64,000 nt of DNA, from positions 961,399 through 1,025,398 of the forward strand of contig JANQOQ010000008.1 in NCBI GenBank assembly GCA_028285755.1, read 5' to 3'. The position numbers were made by a program, and so were the translations under genes. The DNA comes from Puniceicoccaceae bacterium (GTDB taxonomy: Bacteria; Verrucomicrobiota; Verrucomicrobiia; Opitutales; JAFGAQ01). Below the pieces are notes generated by a model. That model was not told the origin of the DNA, searched no databases, and was given only the letters and a program-made list of their open reading frames with translations. This document shows, in pieces, positions 17,568-26,842 of this stretch. Positions within the stretch are counted from its first letter, which is position 1, and every line of letters begins with the position of its first letter.

Positions 17568-18563
17568 TTATGTGAGAGCATCCAGTCTGCGATTACCCAT
17601 GGCAAACTCGAAACAGAGTAAGATCCAGGCAAAAATGAGAGGAGTTTGATAGTATTCCTTGGGTATTTTTACGCGCAGCGTTTGAGAGCTGAGTTCAATC
17701 GGCTCACGCAGTGCCCTGACAACTCCCTGGGGGTTGGAAGCATTATTCTTTATATGCCAGAAATAGCCGCCTGTATATCGGGTGATTTGCTGCAGGGCAC
17801 TGGGGTCCGCACTGGAGTTTACAGCCTGTCCCTCCGAATTCATAAAGAAATTGTCCTGCCCACCGGAATCACCCGGGATCAGCCCGCCACTGAATGTGCC
17901 AATACAAATGCTATGGATCGTTATGTTCTCCGATTGCAAATACCGTAATTGATCCTGGAGATCGTTTGAAAAATCTTCTCCATCACTGATTAAAACAACT
18001 TGGGTGTGATTTTCGGTATAATTGATTTGGCTCAACAATGATAAGGCATTGGCCATGTTCGAGCCCTGTCGGATGTTGTCAGTATTCAAAAAATCAACGG
18101 ACTCTAGAAATGCTCTGTAATCATGAGTCACAGGGCATTGCAGAAAAGGGTCTTTGGCGTATACGATGAGCCCCAGATTCATATCCTGAATATTTTGAGA
18201 CACCTCCTTGATAACTTGTTGTGCTCGGGCAAGTCGGTTTGGAAAAACATCCTGTACCTGCATACTCCGTGAGACATCGAGGATAAAGACAACATCCATG
18301 TTTTGGCTGGGTGTCACTTTCCAGTTATGACCCCACTGAGGCCTGGCCAAACTCACAAAAACGAGCAAAATGGAAAACAGTAAAAGCACGTTTTTAATAC
18401 GTGATCGCGTAGGACTGTAACTTTTGAGATTAAATACGCGGTTCTGAGTGTTGGCGAATTCTTGGAGCTTTTTCCTTTTTTTGAATTTCGTGCGCAACAA
18501 TACCAATATGAGAGCCAGTGCAATTATTGGTATAACATTTAAATATATAGGATTGGCAAACAT
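17568..18563 (-). CDS. batB: VWA-domain membrane protein BatB
   Basis: 331 residues: membrane helices at about 9-24 and 58-72, a von Willebrand A domain at about 88-285, and a last helix near the C-terminus (TPLIFAWILLCFEFAMG). The MIDAS metal motif DVSRS (D96, S98, S100) and ISDGEDFSND are intact, so metal-dependent ligand binding is plausible. It starts 5 bp after batA ends, and its stop is 2 bp before batC. The pairing of two VWA proteins with a TPR protein is the standard BatA-BatB-BatC arrangement. Confidence 0.9.
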   Translation of the reverse strand: MFANPIYLNVIPIIALALILVLLRTKFKKRKKLQEFANTQNRVFNLKSYSPTRSRIKNVLLLFSILLVFVSLARPQWGHNWKVTPSQNMDVVFILDVSRSMQVQDVFPNRLARAQQVIKEVSQNIQDMNLGLIVYAKDPFLQCPVTHDYRAFLESVDFLNTDNIRQGSNMANALSLLSQINYTENHTQVVLISDGEDFSNDLQDQLRYLQSENITIHSICIGTFSGGLIPGDSGGQDNFFMNSEGQAVNSSADPSALQQITRYTGGYFWHIKNNASNPQGVVRALREPIELSSQTLRVKIPKEYYQTPLIFAWILLCFEFAMGNRRLDALT

Positions 18564-18568
18564 CGGAA

Positions 18569-19594
18569 TTAGGGAAGTTTGTAGAGGTAGAGCCTGCTTA
18601 GAACAATCTCGATAAACAGTAATACAAGAATGAAATGCAGGGGTGTATAGAATATATCTTCGGCATTGTTCTGGGTAACAAATCGAACCTCCCGTTTTTC
18701 AAGCTGGTCAATCTCGTCATATACATTTTGAAGGCTTTCGCTACTGGTCGCCCGGTAAAATCCTCCTGAGGTTATATTGGCGACTTCCCTCAGGGTATTT
18801 TCGTCGATATCTGATTCGACCCAATCCATGATAGGTTTGCCTTGTTCATCCAGCAATAAGGTATTGTTTTGCCGGCGGGGCATCAATACTGAGCCAGTTT
18901 TTCCCACACCAATCGTGTAAACCTTGATTTCAAAACTGTTTGCGGCCTCGGCTGCCGCAATAGGGGGTATCTCGCCACTATTATTTTCGCCGTCCGTTAA
19001 GAGAATCAGTATTTTGGAAGGAGATTCGATAGCACGTAAACGATTGGTGCCCATTCCAATGGCAGACCCAATTGCGGTGGCATTGGATGCTATGGAACCA
19101 ATTTCGAGACTTTCGATGACGTTCTTGAGCCATGTGTGATTATAAGTGAGCGGGCTCACCAAAAAAGGTTCTTCAGCGAAGACCAGCAGCCCCAATCGGT
19201 CATCAACTCTACGGTCGACAAAATCATTAATGACGCGTTTGACCACGCTTAAACGACTGACCGTGTCTCCTTCGAATTCAAAGTCGTGGGCGAGCATGGA
19301 ACCTGATAAATCCACAGCGAGCATTATATCGATACCTTCCGAAACACGCTCCCGCCACTGTCTGCCTACCTGCGGGCGCATGAGCACAAATATGATCAAC
19401 AACAAGTTTAGGATGCGGACACCTGTGAGAAAATAAGAGAATAGGAGCTTCTTGCGTCGGATAAAGTGGTTGATGGCCCAGTTGCTTGGAAACTGGTGAG
19501 TGGCATGTTTTCCCCAAACCCTGCGCAATATCATGACCAGTACCAGAACGAGCAATAGCCAACCAAATTCGGGATTTTGAAATCTGAAAAACAT
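18569..19594 (-). CDS. batA: VWA-domain membrane protein BatA
   Basis: 341 residues with helices at about 8-24 and 55-72, the VWA domain at about 88-290, and a C-terminal helix (FYTPLHFILVLLFIEIVLSRL). MIDAS residues are intact: DLSGS (D95, S97, S99) and LTDGENNSG. It is the first gene of batABC. The usual upstream partners, a MoxR ATPase and a DUF58 protein, are not next to it. The DNA upstream is 541 bp of AT-rich non-coding sequence leading to the pilin gene, so this is a reduced bat cluster. Confidence 0.9.
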   Translation of the reverse strand: MFFRFQNPEFGWLLLVLVLVMILRRVWGKHATHQFPSNWAINHFIRRKKLLFSYFLTGVRILNLLLIIFVLMRPQVGRQWRERVSEGIDIMLAVDLSGSMLAHDFEFEGDTVSRLSVVKRVINDFVDRRVDDRLGLLVFAEEPFLVSPLTYNHTWLKNVIESLEIGSIASNATAIGSAIGMGTNRLRAIESPSKILILLTDGENNSGEIPPIAAAEAANSFEIKVYTIGVGKTGSVLMPRRQNNTLLLDEQGKPIMDWVESDIDENTLREVANITSGGFYRATSSESLQNVYDEIDQLEKREVRFVTQNNAEDIFYTPLHFILVLLFIEIVLSRLYLYKLP

Positions 19595-19868
19595 GAAGTA
19601 TCAGATTAGTTCACTTTGCTCATGGAATTCAATCCATTATAGTGAACTATTGGATGGGTTTTTATTTCGCTCTTAAATGATATTTTAGGTTGGAAATAGA
19701 ATATATCACCGCTCAAATAGTAATCTAAAGTTGCTTGGGATTTTATAAATAATGCGTGCTTAGACACCTTTTGGGAGTATGTAAGCCAAAGCCTGAGTTC
19801 CGGCAATGCCAAGCGATATGAATACTTATAAATAATTTGTAAAAAAATGCTTGAAATTTCCAAGCGAG

Positions 19869-19888
19869 TTATTCACAATTGTGAATAA
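19869..19888. promoter_or_regulatory. 20-bp perfect palindrome (putative operator)
   Basis: The half TTATTCACAA at 19869-19878 is followed directly by its exact reverse complement at 19879-19888. A perfect 20-bp palindrome with no spacer suits a dimeric repressor or activator. It lies between the divergent batA and pilin genes, about 275 bp from batA and about 165 bp upstream of the putative pilin -10 box. No regulator is identified. Confidence 0.4.
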
Positions 19889-20030
19889 TTTGGTAAATGA
19901 TTGATTAGTATGCTTTAATATTTTTACGTTTTATTTACAGGCGTAATTATATACAAATTATATTTTTTAATAGTGTATTCATTATTTTAAAAATAATGTA
20001 AAAGTGTAAATATCTTATGATATTTAATCT

Positions 20031-20056
20031 TTACATTTACTAAATTACATTATACT
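20031..20056 (+). promoter_or_regulatory. Putative sigma70-type promoter of the pilin gene
   Basis: CTTTAC at 20029-20034 (overlapping TTTACA) and TATACT at 20051-20056 are spaced about 15-16 bp. They would give a leader of about 75 nt before the pilin ATG. The leader contains a 10-codon frame starting ATG CGG AGG at 20069, which is out of frame with the pilin. The call rests on consensus matching only. Confidence 0.35.
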
Positions 20057-20135
20057 ACGTTAATTGTATGCGGAGGCTATTAACAAGTCTTCGTGTATAG
20101 AAACTATACATTATAACTATAAATTATCGAATATT

Positions 20136-20465
20136 ATGAATAATAAAAAAGGTTTCACTCTTGTAGAAATTATGATCGTTGTGGTAATCATCGGATTACT
20201 TGCAGCGATGGCGATTCCTGCTTTCCAGCAAGTACGTCAATCTTCTCAGGAAAACGCAGCACTCAATGATCTGCGTCAAATCGCAGCAGGTGCAGATACT
20301 TACTTCCTTGAAAACGGAGGCACTTCTGTAACTACCACTGCATTGGTTGGTACATACATCAAGACTCTGTCAGCGGGTAACACTTATCCGACTACAGTAA
20401 ACAGCACAGACGCTTCTCTGACTGCTACTACTAAGAGCGGTGATGTAGTGACCTACGAAATGTAG
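20136..20465 (+). CDS. Type IV pilin-like protein (prepilin N-terminal methylation motif)
   Basis: 109 residues from ATG 20136. The prepilin leader is the short MNNKKG followed by FTLVEIMIVVVIIGLLAAMAIPAF, the class III/type IV cleavage and methylation motif with Glu5 present. The mature part is small, with a Thr/Ala/Ser-rich C-terminal half and no Cys pair. An in-frame TTG at 20064 would add 24 residues before the leader and is unlikely. Small pilins of this shape are abundant in Verrucomicrobiota and serve as pilus or pseudopilus subunits exported by a type II/IV secretion machine; none of that machinery is in the window. A strong terminator follows at once, and two GT-C glycosyltransferases lie downstream, so the pilin may be glycosylated. 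Confidence 0.93.
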   Translation: MNNKKGFTLVEIMIVVVIIGLLAAMAIPAFQQVRQSSQENAALNDLRQIAAGADTYFLENGGTSVTTTALVGTYIKTLSAGNTYPTTVNSTDASLTATTKSGDVVTYEM

Positions 20466-20495
20466 TTTGAGCTCAATTTTAAATTGAAGTTATAA

Positions 20496-20530
20496 GGTCG
20501 CTCTTCTAATAGGAGAGCGATCTTTTTTTT
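20496..20530 (+). terminator. Rho-independent terminator after the pilin gene
   Basis: GGTCGCTCTT (20496-20505) pairs with GGAGAGCGATC (20512-20522), with G-U pairs at two positions and a loop of about 6 nt, followed by eight T at 20523-20530. The next gene's ATG is at 20534, only 3 nt after the T-run. Expression of the downstream gene must therefore come from read-through or from a promoter inside the pilin region. Confidence 0.88.
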
Positions 20531-20533
20531 GTT

Positions 20534-22411
20534 ATGTTCAATCTCAGAGTTGTTCTTTTGGCGCTTTCTTCCGTCCTCGCCCTATTGTTCGGATTTGTTC
20601 TATTAAGCCCGGAGTCTTCTTTGGTGGCTTATAAGTTTTCATCCTATTGGGTGACATTTTTCATTTACGGGGTGCTCGTTTTTGCAATCTGTCGCACCTA
20701 TCAGGTTGCCCATGTAAAAAGTGCAGCTGCGTGGATGGTTTCCGAAGGCAAGCTGCTGTTTATCATCTACCTGGCATTACTGAATGTATTTCTGATTTAC
20801 GAGCATTGGGGGTTTAAGACCATTATGGACGAGCCTTTGATCATGTGTACCTCGCAGGGGCTACATTTCGATAGGCTCCCATTGACTCCCTGGCGTGCCT
20901 ATAACGTAGAGGGGACTTACCAGACATTGGTATCGTTGCTGGATAAGAGGCCCATTCCTTTCGCTTTTTTGATAAGTCTGGTGCATGACTTGTTCGGATA
21001 TAACATCCAGAATGCATACGTACTCAATAACATCATCGGAGCATTGACCCTGATTCTGTGTGGTTATCTCGGCTACCGGGTTTATGGCAAGTGGGGCAGC
21101 ATTATAGCTATGGTTTCCATGGCAGGTTTACCGATTTTTGTGCTCTATGGAAATGGCGGAGGCTTTGATGTATTCTTTATATTTTTAATACTACTAACCC
21201 TTATCCTGGCGCTCAGGTGGTATGAGACAAGCAACAGTTTTGCGCTGATAGCCTTTATCTATGCAGGGGTGTTGCTCTGCCAATCACGCTATGAAGGCCC
21301 CATTTTTGCAGCGGCTATCGGGATATCACTGCTCTATAAATTTTATGCGGATAAGAAGCTGCAAATACCCTGGTTTATCGTCCCGGTTCCCTTGTTTATG
21401 ATGTTGGTACCCTGGATTCAAAATGTCTTCAAAGTAAACGAAGCGTTTTGGGAGCTGGGTTCACGGCCTGAGGCGGAGAGTGTATTTGGCTTGAGTTACT
21501 TTTTTCCGAATCTGGGCAAAGCCATTCATTTTATGACCGAGTTTGGTTCGTATTATCCAAATTCTCCTTATCTGGCTATCCTGGGTACTATTGCAGCGAT
21601 TTTATTAGTAGCGAAGGGAGCTCCCCGTTTGGTACAGATTGTAAAGGATCAACCCGGTGCAGTAGTTTGGATATCCTTTGCGGGCTGTTTATTGGGACAC
21701 TTTTTATTGATTATGTTCTACTTTTACGGGCAGATTAATGAAGAGCCGTTGTTCCGTTTCGCGCTTCCCATTTTCCTGTTTTTTGTTATCTGCACGGTGG
21801 GTTTAGTGCGCATTTTTGACAATAAATACCTGAACTATTCGGTGGTTCTCATTACTGTTTTTGGTTTCATTCATTACAGTATCCCCACTATGGCAAAAGG
21901 AGAATACTCGGACCGCAATATCTATGCACGTATGAGCGACTGGATCGGTGAGTATGTGGAGGATAATCAGGATAAAAATTATATAGTGGTTGAGCGCAGC
22001 CCCATGATTTGGTTTGCCCACCGAATCAGTGCCATGAACGTTGCAATAGCCAATCTCCACTATCAGAAAATCAAGTATCAGCTAACCAATCAATTTTATG
22101 ATGATGTATTGGTGGTACGGATATTTAGTCAGGATCGCTCAACCGGGGAATGGATGGTACTGGATGATGATAACTTACATCCTGGATTTGAGCTCGAGAA
22201 TATTATGGTCGAGCGCTTTCAACCGTTTTATGCAATTCGTGTGGATCGCGTAGTCGATGTTGACCTGGACGCTTTTACCGAAGAAAGCCTGAAAACCAGT
22301 GAGGATGACAATGCGACTGAACAGGCAGGCGCCCACGTTGAGGATGCTGAAATTTTCCAATATGATGAGGATAAGAAGTTTGCACAGGAATATTACCTGA
22401 ATCTGCCTTAA
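20534..22411 (+). CDS. GT-C fold membrane glycosyltransferase (GT39/ArnT-like)
   Basis: 625 residues with about a dozen hydrophobic helices between 5 and 470, and a soluble C-terminal 150 residues with an acidic end. The first large periplasmic loop has the DE pair (D99-E100) that serves as the acidic motif in lipid-linked-sugar-dependent GT-C enzymes (PMT, ArnT, PglB-like). The sequence around GNGGGFDVFFIFLILLTLILALRWYE resembles the helix-rich core of GT39. Predicted role: transfer of a sugar from a polyprenyl-phosphate carrier to a protein or glycolipid at the periplasmic face. Its place next to the pilin makes pilin glycosylation an attractive guess. No ribosome binding site is visible before the ATG. 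Confidence 0.7.
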   Translation: MFNLRVVLLALSSVLALLFGFVLLSPESSLVAYKFSSYWVTFFIYGVLVFAICRTYQVAHVKSAAAWMVSEGKLLFIIYLALLNVFLIYEHWGFKTIMDEPLIMCTSQGLHFDRLPLTPWRAYNVEGTYQTLVSLLDKRPIPFAFLISLVHDLFGYNIQNAYVLNNIIGALTLILCGYLGYRVYGKWGSIIAMVSMAGLPIFVLYGNGGGFDVFFIFLILLTLILALRWYETSNSFALIAFIYAGVLLCQSRYEGPIFAAAIGISLLYKFYADKKLQIPWFIVPVPLFMMLVPWIQNVFKVNEAFWELGSRPEAESVFGLSYFFPNLGKAIHFMTEFGSYYPNSPYLAILGTIAAILLVAKGAPRLVQIVKDQPGAVVWISFAGCLLGHFLLIMFYFYGQINEEPLFRFALPIFLFFVICTVGLVRIFDNKYLNYSVVLITVFGFIHYSIPTMAKGEYSDRNIYARMSDWIGEYVEDNQDKNYIVVERSPMIWFAHRISAMNVAIANLHYQKIKYQLTNQFYDDVLVVRIFSQDRSTGEWMVLDDDNLHPGFELENIMVERFQPFYAIRVDRVVDVDLDAFTEESLKTSEDDNATEQAGAHVEDAEIFQYDEDKKFAQEYYLNLP

Positions 22412-22412
22412 T

Positions 22413-24023
22413 ATGGACAAAGAGAGCAATAAAACACCCAAGTGGTATGATACTTATGGTCTATGGCTGTTGATGGCCATCCCCATCGTAAGTTGCCTGA
22501 CCTATGTATTAATCAGTAATCATGTGTGGGAGGATTATTTAATAACTTTCAAGTTCAGCCGGAACTTTGCCGAGGGGAATGGGCTGGTTTATAATGTAGG
22601 CGAGCGAGTCCACGGATTCACCTCCTTTTTCAATACGATAATCCCTGCGGTATTTGACTGGATAATCGGAGTGGAATCGATCTATCCGGTATTGTGGCTC
22701 TATCGGATCGTCAGTATATTAACGTTGGTAGCGGCATTGCGGATTTTAGTTAAGGCATTGACTGCTGAGAGTCCCTTGCTGAGCATCCTGATGGTCGTCT
22801 GGATTGCCTTTGAGATCAAAGTCGTGGCTTTCACGACCAATGGGCAGGAAGTGGCATTTATGATCTTTTTCATCGCTTGTGCAATCTACCTGATTTCGAA
22901 AGATAAGTTGTGTGATTGGTTTAAAGTGGGGGCTGTTGGAGCGGGATTCATGTATACGCGGCCGGACGGTTTTATCTATGCGTTGGTTTTATTCGGAGGT
23001 GCCTTTTTGTTTTCGAAGGACAAGAGCTGGCAATTGTGGTTTTACTTAGTGAAAGCAGGGCTGGTCACCTTTATGCTCTACAGCCCGTGGTTTATTGCCA
23101 TGTGGGTGTATTACGGAAGCCCTGTGCCTCATACAGCCGTTGCAAAAGCAAATGCCTACCTGACGATCGCTCCCCATGAGTATTGGGGATACATTCAAAA
23201 AGTATTCATTCTCACGGTCGGGCATATTTACAAGGCGATCTACGTGGATCATTTGGGCAATCCGGTATCAATGTTTTGGGTGCAGTGGTTTGTAGGCCCC
23301 TTTCTGGCCCTATTCTGGTTAATCCCGGGTGCGAATCGGATTGGTAGAATTGCGTCGCTGAGTTATTTGGTGGTTTGTGCTTATTTGGCCTATGCAGGAG
23401 TCCGGGTAGGTGGGCAGGTATTTCCCTGGTATAAACCGGCAGTAGCGGCACTCGGTATTGTGGTGTTGATCACCGGTCTTAAGCAGATCCTGCCATTCAT
23501 GATGAAAAATACCTATGCGAAGCTGTTGTGGCTGCTGCCGATATGGTTTAGTTTTTTTATATTCTATAATTATATATACGGTACTGTTCAGCTGACTACG
23601 CATCAGAATATAGTCGAGAATCAATGTCGTAAAGAAGTAGGGCTGTGGATCAGGGAACATGCTGAGCCGGGGGATACTGGGCATAGTGAGCCCCTGGGCT
23701 ATATTGGTTTCTACAGTGGTTTGAGGATGCATGATTGGCCCGGCCTGGTAAGTGAGCAGTCGGTGCAGGCACGTGAGAACCAGAATAACATCCGGGGAAA
23801 GGTGATCTATGAAATGCAACCGGATTGGCTGATTTTAAGACCCAGCGAATTTATCAAGTGCTTCAGCCAGGAGCCTAAATTGGCCGATCTTTATTACAGA
23901 GCCCATGTTGTTGATGTTATCCCCATTTTAGATGAGCGACCGTGGATACCGGGCAAGCGATATCACTACTTTGATGCTAAGTTCTACATCTTCCATAAGG
24001 TTCAAGAAGCAACTGTAGAATAA
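22413..24023 (+). CDS. GT-C fold membrane glycosyltransferase, AftB-like type
   Basis: 536 residues with 10 or more membrane helices. The first periplasmic loop reads WEDYLITFKFSRNFAEGNGLVYN followed by GERVHGFTSF. This is the pattern (DD/ED-Y-I-T-F-R/K...N...G.GLV.N.GERV.G.TS) of a large family of polyprenol-phosphate-sugar-dependent transferases that includes mycobacterial arabinofuranosyltransferases. The acidic pair is E40-D41. A soluble C-terminal domain begins near residue 410. It begins 1 bp after the preceding GT-C gene, so the two are translationally linked and probably act on the same glycan. The acceptor is unknown. Confidence 0.72.
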   Translation: MDKESNKTPKWYDTYGLWLLMAIPIVSCLTYVLISNHVWEDYLITFKFSRNFAEGNGLVYNVGERVHGFTSFFNTIIPAVFDWIIGVESIYPVLWLYRIVSILTLVAALRILVKALTAESPLLSILMVVWIAFEIKVVAFTTNGQEVAFMIFFIACAIYLISKDKLCDWFKVGAVGAGFMYTRPDGFIYALVLFGGAFLFSKDKSWQLWFYLVKAGLVTFMLYSPWFIAMWVYYGSPVPHTAVAKANAYLTIAPHEYWGYIQKVFILTVGHIYKAIYVDHLGNPVSMFWVQWFVGPFLALFWLIPGANRIGRIASLSYLVVCAYLAYAGVRVGGQVFPWYKPAVAALGIVVLITGLKQILPFMMKNTYAKLLWLLPIWFSFFIFYNYIYGTVQLTTHQNIVENQCRKEVGLWIREHAEPGDTGHSEPLGYIGFYSGLRMHDWPGLVSEQSVQARENQNNIRGKVIYEMQPDWLILRPSEFIKCFSQEPKLADLYYRAHVVDVIPILDERPWIPGKRYHYFDAKFYIFHKVQEATVE

Positions 24024-24047
24024 AAAAACCCGTCTGATGACGGGTTT
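24022..24047 (-). terminator. Terminator of the sdhCAB operon
   Basis: AAACCCGTC (24026-24034) and GACGGGTTT (24039-24047) form a perfect 9-bp stem with loop TGAT. On the minus strand the hairpin is followed by a run of seven T (complement of 24022-24028), so it is oriented for sdhB. It overlaps the stop codon of the convergent glycosyltransferase and may act weakly for that strand too. Confidence 0.85.
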
Positions 24048-24071
24048 CAAAAATAGAACTCTAGGTTAGGA

Positions 24072-24833
24072 TTAGCTGGCCCGACCTACCAGTCGGCGCA
24101 TAGCCGCTGCTGCGTAATCACGGTTAAGCTGTGAAATCATATCCAGAGATATGCCCTTTGGGCATACCGCTTCACACTCGCCATAGTTGGTGCAGTTCCC
24201 GAAACCGGCTGCATCCATGGTTTCAACCATAGCCAGCGTTCTGCGATCCTTCTCAGCCTCCCCTTGAGGCAGGCTATTGAGCTGAGATACTTTTGCCGCA
24301 GTGAAAAGCATGGCAGAAGCATTTTTGCAGGCCGCAACACAGGCTCCACAACCGATGCAGGCGGCACCATCCATCGCCCAGTCCGCAATCTCTTTCGGAA
24401 TGGGGATTGCATTTGCATCCACAACCGCGCCGGTGTTCACACCAATATAGCCGCCAGCCTGTTGGATGTCATCAAAGGTGCTGCGGTCCACCACCAGGTC
24501 TTTTACCACGGGAAATGGCTTCGCACGCCACGGTTCGATTGTGATGGTGTCACCGTCCTTAAAGTGTCGCATATGGAGCTGGCAGGCCGTTGTGAGGCGT
24601 TCTGGCCCATGGGGTAGGCCATTGATTACCAGTGAGCACATTCCGCAGATACCTTCGCGGCAATCGTGGTCAAACGCGATCGGCTCCTCGCCGGTCTCGA
24701 CAAGCTGCTCATTAAGTATGTCGAGCATTTCGAGGAACGAAGATCCCTCGGAAACGTCCTCGACTTTATAGTCTACCATTTTGCCGTCACTGTCCGCGTC
24801 GGCTTGTCTCCAAACTTTTAATGTTAAATTCAT
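24072..24833 (-). CDS. sdhB: Succinate dehydrogenase/fumarate reductase iron-sulfur subunit
   Basis: 253 residues. The [2Fe-2S] ligands are C58, C63, C66 and C84 (CREGICGMC...C). The [4Fe-4S]/[3Fe-4S] clusters are served by [11 protein letters not shown] (C159, C162, C165, C169) and C214, C220, C224. The spacing matches the type B enzymes of Bacteroidota, Bacillus and Wolinella more than E. coli SdhB. It moves electrons from the flavin of SdhA to the heme/quinone site of SdhC. Last gene of sdhC-sdhA-sdhB. Confidence 0.97.
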   Translation of the reverse strand: MNLTLKVWRQADADSDGKMVDYKVEDVSEGSSFLEMLDILNEQLVETGEEPIAFDHDCREGICGMCSLVINGLPHGPERLTTACQLHMRHFKDGDTITIEPWRAKPFPVVKDLVVDRSTFDDIQQAGGYIGVNTGAVVDANAIPIPKEIADWAMDGAACIGCGACVAACKNASAMLFTAAKVSQLNSLPQGEAEKDRRTLAMVETMDAAGFGNCTNYGECEAVCPKGISLDMISQLNRDYAAAAMRRLVGRAS

Positions 24834-24856
24834 GGTTTTCTGTGACTTGCTTAAAT

Positions 24857-26809
24857 TTATTTGTAAGAGCGTATTGCGAGTTTCACATTCTCGAACTCCA
24901 GCTGCTCAGTGTGTTTGACGGGGGCTGAATCATCTCCGGTATACTCCCATACGCTTGCGTTGCAGAAGTTTTCATCGTCGCGCACCGCTTCGCCGTCTTC
25001 GGTTTGGCTTTCGGAGCGGAAGTGACCTCCGCAGGACTCTTTACGATCCAGCGCATCGCGGCAGAGTAGTTCGCCGAATTCCAGGAAATCGGCAACACGT
25101 CCTGCTCGTTCGAGCTCCTGATTGAGCTCACCGTCGCTGCCAGGAACCTTAAGATTGTTGTAAAACTCTTCACGAAGTTCAGGGATTAATTTCAGTGCCT
25201 TATTGAGCCCTGTTTCATTGCGCTCCATTCCGGCATATTCCCACATTATTTTGCCGAGCTGCTGATGGAAGCTGCGGCCACTACGCTTACCGTTAATGGA
25301 GAGCAGCTTTGCGTTTTTCTCGCGCAGTTGGTTTTCCACTTCATCAAATTCGGGAGTGTCCGTGTGCGAGCGGCCTGCACTGGCCAGTCCCACATCTCCT
25401 GCGAGGTAGTCTCCAATAGTGTAGGGGATTACGAAATAACCATCTGCAAGTCCCTGCATGAGTGCAGAGGCTCCAAGGCGATTCGCACCGTGATCTGAGA
25501 AATTAGCCTCACCCAATGCGAAACAACCGGGAATGGATGTCATCAAATTGTAGTCCACCCAAAGGCCACCCATGGTGTAGTGGAGTGCAGGGAATATCTG
25601 CATGGGAGTTGTGTAGGCATCCTGACCCGTGATACGCTCATACATATCAAAGAGGTTACCATAGCGCTCCGCGATTTTATCCTGCCCCAGGCGCTTGATC
25701 GAATCTGCGAAGTCGAGGTATACCCCGTTGCCGCCTTCGTTGTGGGCGATGCCGCGGTCATCATCACACGCTTCTTTCGCAGAGCGGCTGGAAATATCAC
25801 GCGGGGCAAGGTTACCAAAACTTGGGTATTTGCGCTCCAAATAGTAGTCGCGATCCTCCTCTGCAACCTGGGAGGGGTGCAGCTCGTCGTTTCTGAGCTT
25901 CTGAGCAATTTCCTTGCTTTTGGGCACCCATACGCGTCCATCATTCCGCAGGGATTCACTCATGAGCGTAAGCTTACTTTGCTGCGTGCCGTGAACCGGA
26001 ATACAGGTCGGGTGAATCTGTGTGTAGCAGGGATTTGCAAATCCTGCACCCCGTTTGTGAGCGCGATATGCGGCAGTGACGTTACAGCCCGCTGCATTAG
26101 TCGAAAGGAAGTAAACATTGGAGTAACCCCCCGTCGCGAGAAGTACTGCATCTGCGGCCCACCGGTCAATCTGACCGTTGACCATGTTACGCGTGATGAT
26201 ACCCACGGCATGTCCATCCTCGACTACAAGATCGAGCATTTCATGGCGGTTATACATTTGCACGGTTCCGGCGGCTAACTGACGATTCAAAGCGCTATAA
26301 GCGCCCAGCAGTAATTGCTGGCCGGTTTGGCCCCGTGCATAAAACGTGCGGGATACCTGGGCACCTCCAAATGAACGATTATCCAGAAGGCCACCATATT
26401 CGCGAGCGAAAGGAACACCCTGGGCGACACATTGGTCGATTATGTTATTCGATACTTGTGCGAGACGGTAGACATTTGCTTCTCTTGCCCGGAAGTCACC
26501 CCCCTTGACCGTATCATAGAACAACCGATAGATGCTATCCCCGTCATTCTTATAATTCTTGGCTGCATTGATACCGCCCTGCGCCGCAATACTATGCGCT
26601 CTGCGTGGGCTATCCTGGTAACAAAAGCACTTCACATTGTAGCCGAGCTCTCCCAGGGAGGCTGCAGCACTTGCGCCGGCCAGACCAGATCCTACAACGA
26701 GTATGTTATATTTACGCTTATTGGCAGGGTTTACCAACTTGATGGAAAATTTATGATTGTCCCACTTATTTTCGATGGGTCCAGATGGTATTTTTGAGTT
26801 TAACTGCAT
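24857..26809 (-). CDS. sdhA: Succinate dehydrogenase/fumarate reductase flavoprotein subunit
   Basis: 650 residues. FAD-binding [13 protein letters not shown] lies near the N-terminus, and [15 protein letters not shown] contains the His (H72) expected to carry covalent FAD. The active-site stretch includes [11 protein letters not shown] and [21 protein letters not shown]. It oxidises succinate to fumarate at the cytoplasmic membrane face. A 50-residue extension with a charged C-terminus is normal for the type B subfamily. It lies 33 bp after sdhC and 23 bp before sdhB. Confidence 0.97.
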   Translation of the reverse strand: MQLNSKIPSGPIENKWDNHKFSIKLVNPANKRKYNILVVGSGLAGASAAASLGELGYNVKCFCYQDSPRRAHSIAAQGGINAAKNYKNDGDSIYRLFYDTVKGGDFRAREANVYRLAQVSNNIIDQCVAQGVPFAREYGGLLDNRSFGGAQVSRTFYARGQTGQQLLLGAYSALNRQLAAGTVQMYNRHEMLDLVVEDGHAVGIITRNMVNGQIDRWAADAVLLATGGYSNVYFLSTNAAGCNVTAAYRAHKRGAGFANPCYTQIHPTCIPVHGTQQSKLTLMSESLRNDGRVWVPKSKEIAQKLRNDELHPSQVAEEDRDYYLERKYPSFGNLAPRDISSRSAKEACDDDRGIAHNEGGNGVYLDFADSIKRLGQDKIAERYGNLFDMYERITGQDAYTTPMQIFPALHYTMGGLWVDYNLMTSIPGCFALGEANFSDHGANRLGASALMQGLADGYFVIPYTIGDYLAGDVGLASAGRSHTDTPEFDEVENQLREKNAKLLSINGKRSGRSFHQQLGKIMWEYAGMERNETGLNKALKLIPELREEFYNNLKVPGSDGELNQELERAGRVADFLEFGELLCRDALDRKESCGGHFRSESQTEDGEAVRDDENFCNASVWEYTGDDSAPVKHTEQLEFENVKLAIRSYK

Positions 26810-26842
26810 GATACGTGTATACTGAAATTAGTGGTTTGGCAC

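Larger units (their letters stand above)
19595..20135. other. AT-rich intergenic region between batA and the pilin gene
   Basis: About 540 bp with no credible gene; an 85-codon minus-strand frame at 19606-19863 lacks family features. It holds a 20-bp perfect palindrome (19869-19888), an AT-rich dyad (AAATATC...GATATTT near 20008-20026) and a likely pilin promoter around 20031-20056. Base composition is far more AT-rich than the flanking genes. Confidence 0.6.

Noticed and set aside
19606-19863. 85-codon minus-strand frame upstream of batA
   Set aside because: AT-rich, no recognisable motif and no ribosome binding site; treated as non-coding.
23319-23819. 166-codon frame antisense to the second GT-C gene
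   Set aside because: Composition reflects the complement of hydrophobic codons; no start context or domain.
25580-26278. 232-codon open frame antisense to sdhA
   Set aside because: It lies wholly inside a highly conserved gene, has no family features, and is explained by codon bias of the sense strand.
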